24,733 nt of DNA from NCBI GenBank assembly GCA_032718475.1, contig JAUCBJ010002292.1, positions 1-24,733 on the forward strand, read 5' to 3'. This DNA comes from Nemertoderma westbladi. Lineage: Eukaryota > Xenacoelomorpha > Nemertodermatida > Nemertodermatidae. Below, piece after piece: positions 19,190 through 24,733 of this stretch. The position numbers and the translations under genes were made by a program. The notes under the pieces are model-generated. The model had not been told where the DNA came from. It did not search any database and saw only the letters and a program-made list of their open reading frames with translations. Numbering within the stretch: position 1 is the first letter of the stretch; each line of letters begins with the position of its first letter.

Positions 19190-21433
19190 GGGGCCGTCCA
19201 AGTATGACGTCTGCACTTTTCCCCAAAATGTTGACCCCCTCCCTCCCCTAAATCAGATGTCATCAGATAGGCGTTGACCCCCCCCCCCCCCTCCCTCCCC
19301 TAAATCAGATTAAAACAAATTTTTGTAATAAACTATTATATTATCATCTAACAATCATTAGCTTAGGATTAATGTTTCATTTTCAGGCGAACCGCAGTAC
19401 CCTAGTAGCACGCGTCCTAATCACTGAAATATGGTGACTGGTAACTTAAACAGAAGGTCGCGCTACGGGCCTTCGGGCCCAGCAAATACATATCCAGCGA
19501 TTAGCACGCTAATAGCGGGATGTACCATCCTGCTAATATCCCGCTAATTTTTATAAGATAATATCCGGATAATCGCCGTAAAAGTGGTTCCCGCTATCGC
19601 GGCGTTTTTAGCGGGATAATTATCCGGTTTTTAGCGGTTCCTTAGCGGCACTTTAGCGGCATTTGTAGCTGCCCAGGTTAAAAAAAATACTCTTTTTGTC
19701 CAATCACATAGCGTTCCTTGTTCATACTCTGTGGATAGAGGAGGGGAGGGGGGGGGGGGGGGGGGGGGCTGGAGTGGTTAGCCTACCTTACCTACCCTAT
19801 GCCTACACCCTACGGCCCTACACCTACAATACTCTATACAAACTGAGATGTAATCGTTTGAGTATAATAAGAGAATATAATGCATTAAGACTTAGGAGTA
19901 TCCTATAAAACTTTAAGCGATCATCAAAAAATATTAATTCGATTATTAAAATCTATATATTTGATCTTATTTACAACCATTGATTATTCTAATCGATTAT
20001 TCGAAGATAAGAAAACCATATATCTATCCAAGAATTTCAGTTTTCTGCAAATTGAGGTAGTGTCGGGGGTTGGGGTTGGTGGTTTATGTAAAATGCAGTT
20101 TAATTTTATGAATTCTATTTTATTTTATTAATTCTGTAGGTACTGTATAAATTTTTCCCTTGAGAGAGTTACTTAATTTTTTCCTTTGATTGAGTTTAGA
20201 CTCCCCCCCCCCCCCCCCCCCCCCCCCCCCCACCAGGTAGAGCTCCTCCCATCATCATCTGCACAAACCGGTTCTTAGTGCATTATATTGAAAGATAGAG
20301 TTAATAATAAATATAAATTAATATTGATTGTATCCATTTCTATGAATTTGTGTATTGTTGTCATTAGATTATTTAAATTGTTGTTTTATCTTATTCTACT
20401 GTACTATGTATCCGGGGCAATATCAAAAGTGTTATAATTGCGAAGTGCTTAATGTTGTTAGGATGTTGTAAATCACTTTAATTGTCAAAAACGTCATTGG
20501 GATGGCTTTAATTATGGTAAACTTGTGAAAGTTCATAAAAATTCAAACATCGTGCCATGATCGTTCATATTTTAGGTACTGCGTACACTGTATTGTTGAT
20601 ATAAATAAATGGACGTAAAACTGAATGAAAAGTGAACGAATCATTATTGAATGTGTTGGTTCATATTTGATTACGTTCAACTAGTGATTAAAATTATTAC
20701 ATTATTTTAAAATTTCAAATTGGCTAATTGGGGTATTTTACCTCATCCATCCAGAAAAAGAGGGGGGGGGGGGGAGTGGTTGCTGACGGCAACCAAAATT
20801 CATATTTAGTCCTATCCATAATACTTTAACAATGAGACGAGATATTAATTCACCGAGATGGGATTTGTGTAAGTACAACTCACCCCCCCCCCCCCCCCCC
20901 CCCCCACGTCTCCACCCACCATCCCTTAGTCGCTAGAGCACCGCTATTTACTTCTATATTTAGCGACTAAATTGGTGCTAAAATCCTGCTACTCTCAGCT
21001 AGTTTTAGCTTCTCTACTGCTAAATTGACGCTAAAACCCCGCGATCTATTAGGTCGATTTATTCATATGCTAAAGTGACGCTAAATCAAGGATTTTTTCC
21101 AGATATTTAGTGGATATTTTCTCCAGCGAATTGCCGGATACTATAATCCAGCTATTAGCTGGATATTAAAACGCTAAAAACCAAGCTAGCGGGGTTTAGC
21201 TGGATATTAGCCGGATGTGTCTTTGCTGGGGGGGCTTCGAACAATTAAAATAGGCAAGCTATTTACTCTTCTGCTATATCTCTTCTAGCACCTATAAATT
21301 AACGTCTGACGTCAGATTTTGGCTGACCCCCTCCCCTCCCCTCATCAGCACGTCATCAGATTTTCCCAACCCCCCTACCCCCCCCCCCCCCCCCCCCCCC
21401 CCTAAAGTGCTGACGTCATACTTGGACGGCCCC
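19190..21433. mobile_element. Harbinger-like TIR element, copy 2, interrupted by another transposon
   Basis: The ends match copy 1 at 219-612: GGGGCCGTCCAAGTATGACG on the left and the complement ending GGACGGCCCC on the right. ATA directly abuts both ends (19187-19189 and 21434-21436). Internal sequence also matches copy 1 (ATGGTGACTGGTAACT, CAGAAGGTCG, then AATAGGCAAGCTATTTACTC), but is split by the insertion at 19478-21230. Removing that leaves about 491 bp. About 80 of those bases (from roughly 19325 to 19410) are absent from copy 1, so one copy has an indel. No transposase is encoded. Confidence 0.88.
19478..21230. mobile_element. Nested TIR transposon, CCCAGCAAA termini
   Basis: The left end, CCCAGCAAATACATATCCAG, and the complement of the right end, CCCAGCAAAGACACATCCGG, match over about 20 bp with three mismatches. 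Comparison with the uninterrupted copy 1 places the insertion inside a run of Gs; the extra Gs suggest a 2-3 bp duplication, blurred by the homopolymer. Both subterminal zones (19495-19680 and about 20930-21215) are packed with TTAGCG/CGCTAA and ATCCGG-type words in both orientations, plausible transposase binding sites. The interior has poly-G/C runs at 19748-19768, 20203-20231, 20762-20774 and 20883-20905 and no coding sequence. Superfamily not assigned. Confidence 0.82.
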
Positions 21434-22520
21434 ATACAGGCATGGCTGCATGGCATATATCATGATATACAATAGGTACTCATACAGCTGCATACAGTCC
21501 TTACTCCTTACAGGTACCTGGGTACCATAGCGCTGAGCCTGAGGCTGACTGACAGCGTGACATGACTGGGGGGGGGGGGGGGGGGGGAGGTGAATGTTTA
21601 CGGTGTACTCAGGTACAAGACAAGTACAACTGGTGACTATCATTCAGCAATGGGTGGCAATGGCAATTAGGTACAGCATTAGGCTTACTTGACTACTCTG
21701 TTTGTCTGTACTGGTGCGCCTAATACTGTAATACAGTACCGGTACAGCAGTAATACATAATACTGTAATACAGTAATATAGAACGTCAGTACAGTCAGAC
21801 AGTGCAGCACTGTACACTGTTACAGCAGTACGTACCGGTACCGATACGGACATGCAACAATACTTTCGTTTATTAAGGCAGTACAGCAGTAAGCAGGTAA
21901 GGTCCAATTATTACAGCAGCAGTACTGGGCGCCGGGAGTTCCAGTACCTACTCCTCCATCCTCTGTGCCTCTACAGCTCTATGTGCTATGCTGTATGTGC
22001 TGGCTGTATGGGCATGATGGGAATTAGGGCTCGATCGGAGTTGGGATTTGGCCGGAGCCGGAGTTGGACAATTTGGCCGGAGCCGGGGCAGGAGCCGGAG
22101 TTTTGTTTCAAAAAATGTAATTATTTATTTAAAAAAAAATAAAGTATGGTTATCGTTGGCCAATCGCTCATAATCAATCATACTGTAGGTCTAATTCATT
22201 TCATAATTTATAGATTTACGAATTTTCAATTTAAAATTTATGTAATTAATTTATCACGGACTGACGGACAGACGACCTGACGCTGACGGCTAAAAATTAC
22301 CTACAGTACCTAACTCACTAGGCTAACTGTCTAACTGTGGTAGATGGTAGAGGTGTGTCAGTTCAGTGTGTACTGTCAGACAGTAGGTAGCCTACAGGCC
22401 TACCGTACGTGTACCAGTACCGGTACTCGGTACTGCAAGTCAGCCAGCTGGCATGTACCAGTCTGCCAGTACTGCAGTACAGTCAGTCAGTCATTGACTT
22501 TAAGTAAATACTGCAGTATT
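21434..22520. other. Repeat-rich intergenic DNA
   Basis: This contains a poly-G run (21568-21587), dense TACAGTA/TACTGTA and CAGTACTG palindromic words (about 21700-21850 and 22400-22520), and a short GGAGCCGGAGTTGG imperfect repeat (about 22030-22105). I find no gene. Confidence 0.4.
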
Positions 22521-24733
22521 ACTGTATTATGCTTGATCAGCAGCTTATATCAGCAGGGCCTACTTCATATATTTAATATTATAAATTTTAATTTAGGCTA
22601 CTCTTATTTAATTTTAAATTATTTTTATCCGACTACATTCTTTATGCTGGCCGAACATTATTTCAAGCTGTCAAGTGATGGGGTATTTTTTTGTATTTAC
22701 CGGTATGTCATATATTTTATTTTGCCAGGCTTGTCTGCTAAACAGTCTGACAGTAGGCCTAGGTAGGTATCTTGTTTGACTTAAACACGTCACACTAAAA
22801 ACGCCACGCCTTGTGATTATCACCTTATTTAAATGGTAGCCTTCAGCCCTTTACCCTTATGGAAACTCAGTTCGCTGCATAAGTAGATAAGGCTATCCTT
22901 CAAGCTTAACGTCTAGATACCCAATTGGCAGGTGCCCAGCTAACTATTTTTAATTATGACTGACATGCACCATTTGCCCTATGAACCGTATACCAAGGCT
23001 CGCCGACTACTTGCAGACTTGTCTCGCCCCATACACAATAACTTGAACTTGTTTATTAGCGGTTTCCAAAGTAAAATAAATACATATCACTACCAGACTA
23101 CAGTTAGTTATAGCTGTATAGGGCTTGTACAACTACAGACAGTACGACGATCACAATGCAATTGCTACTGTCAATATAATCTGTGCAATTCAGTTTAAGT
23201 GTTAAATAAATAATTACAATACAATGTAGGATTCGCAGTTGAAATAAAATGAATATATAACTGAATAAGCACATAAATACTGCCATTACAGCATTAACAA
23301 CTTGCAACAAGAAACACGTTTAAAGTTCCAAATTAAAAATACTAGAGAGACAGAGAGATGGAGATTATTTTTCCAAAACTACAGTATCTTGATTGTCTGT
23401 GGATGTAGGAATTATATTTAAATAAACTAATAAGAATAAAATATGGATTCGATCTTGTTTAAAATATCCTAAAAAAGTTAAAATAAACACGCCGATACAC
23501 TGTACTGCAAACGAATGTTATTGGGTCATTCCATGCTAATTCGACCAATCGGTGTGGCAAGGGTCGGAAATTTTTGACGAAATTTTAACCACTTTATCAA
23601 TTCTAGTGAAAAAACGATGTGGTGAAAATTTCAGCCGATTTGGTTTAGCCGTTCTCGAAATATTGATGTTTTAAATTTGGCGAAATTCCAAAAACCAGTG
23701 AAGTACATTATTTGAAGTGGTGTCTGCAGTTGATCTGATTATCAGTTTAATGTTAATTGTATGTGATTCTAAATAAACGATGCCTGAACTTCAATATTTT
23801 TATTACTAAATGAATAAACTATTAATCAGAAAGTTGTCAGACGATTTCAAAGTTGCCTCAAAAATGCGAATTTTTGAAAAATGTCCACATTTGAGACCTC
23901 AGTACATTAGTCTGACAACTAGTTTATCTGTTATTTTAGTTTTCCCGGTTAGAGTGACTCATAATGATTCGAATCATATAACTTTAGTAGGTAAACTGAT
24001 AATCAGATAGTCTGTATGACTGAATATCTGGGTGAAGAATCTGAAAAATGTCAAAAAATGCAATATTGGAGGCTCTGGTGGAGAGCTCTGATTATAGCTA
24101 TGTTCATGAGCTTTTTTACCTGACATCTTTGACACAAAATGAGCGCCATGTCAAAATTTGAAGAGTAAACTAGATGTTCTAGAGCGTGTGATGACTCATT
24201 TTAAAATTCTAATAAATTAAAATTTAAATGGTCCTCAAGGTGGTCTGACAATTAGTTTTTTGATAAAAATACATTTTTTCAAACGATATCCGGGCAGAAG
24301 ACTATATTTCAAAATTTAAAGCAAAAACTAACAGTCAGACCCATTATCTGACCTACTATTTAATTATTTAGAGTAAGTATCTGATCACGTGCTGCTCGAA
24401 TTCTCGCTCGCTCTATATAAATCAATTTTATCCAACTATTATTATAATATAACAGTATAACAATACATTAATTCGAAATATAAATCAAAACAGCCAGACA
24501 AACAAAATATAATTCGTTTTTGATGTTAAGTAATAGTAGGCCAAATAATAATTAAAATTAATTAAAAATGCCGCAATACGGCAAGTTTTGGTAAACGGAT
24601 ACATTTTTCAAACGATGTGAATAATGACAAAAATACTTCGTAATATAAAACAACAACAGCCAGACACATATATTATTAGTTCGGATTAGTATAAGAAATT
24701 AATTAGGCCCCTACGTAGTATAAAAATCACAGC
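22521..24733. other. AT-rich intergenic DNA, no gene seen
   Basis: There is no convincing coding frame. A 17-bp inverted repeat (ATCTGATTATCAGTTTA at 23733-23749, complement at 23992-24008) and an imperfect duplicated segment (about 24472-24516 and 24636-24681, sharing CAGCCAGACA) are the only structures noted. Confidence 0.35.

Noticed and set aside
22344-22766. Plus-strand 140-codon open frame
   Set aside because: It runs through TACAGTA/CAGTACTG repeat DNA, the peptide has no domain, and the second half is AT-rich low-complexity translation.

Overview
This window looks like nuclear DNA from a marine invertebrate animal, possibly an echinoderm or hemichordate; the phylum call is weak. It is AT-rich and has an ALG2 glycosyltransferase, C2H2 zinc-finger genes, a fibrinogen-domain membrane protein, a LINE-type retroelement, several families of DNA transposon relics and a tRNA-derived SINE candidate. 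There are no operons or bacterial signals. All coding regions found are intronless as far as the sequence shows, and long intergenic stretches are filled with mobile-element debris.

Layout. 219-612 is a short Harbinger-like TIR element. 1468-2487 is an eight-finger C2H2 protein. 3964-4776 is a decaying paralogue whose ruined extra fingers continue past its stop to about 5050. About 6300-10016 is a non-LTR retroelement carrying an apurinic-type endonuclease and a reverse transcriptase in one frame, broken by three stop codons and a later frameshift. 10164-11061 (minus strand) is a FIBCD1-like type II membrane protein with a fibrinogen-related domain split by a one-base frameshift. 11285-11567 is a hAT MITE with a perfect 8-bp target duplication. 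12441-12668 is a GC-rich minisatellite. About 13040-13149 is a tRNA-like SINE. 13405-13498 and 13694-14795 hold arrays of the word GTCGCGTTTCGGCAACT; the larger block is an inverted-array element bounded by a perfect 10-bp direct repeat. 15256-16491 is ALG2, the one clearly intact housekeeping gene. 19190-21433 is a second copy of the Harbinger-like element, itself interrupted at 19478-21230 by a different TIR transposon. The rest (16.5-19.2 kb and 21.4-24.7 kb) has no gene I can support.

The genes do not form a pathway. ALG2 acts in dolichol-linked oligosaccharide assembly. The zinc-finger pair are presumably tandem duplicates of a nucleic-acid-binding family. The fibrinogen-domain protein would be a cell-surface recognition receptor if functional. 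The main interest is transposon biology: the inverted-array element at 13.7-14.8 kb, the nested transposons at 19.2-21.4 kb, and an unusual density of long poly-C/poly-G runs, mostly inside mobile elements. I did not find a convincing new multi-gene system.
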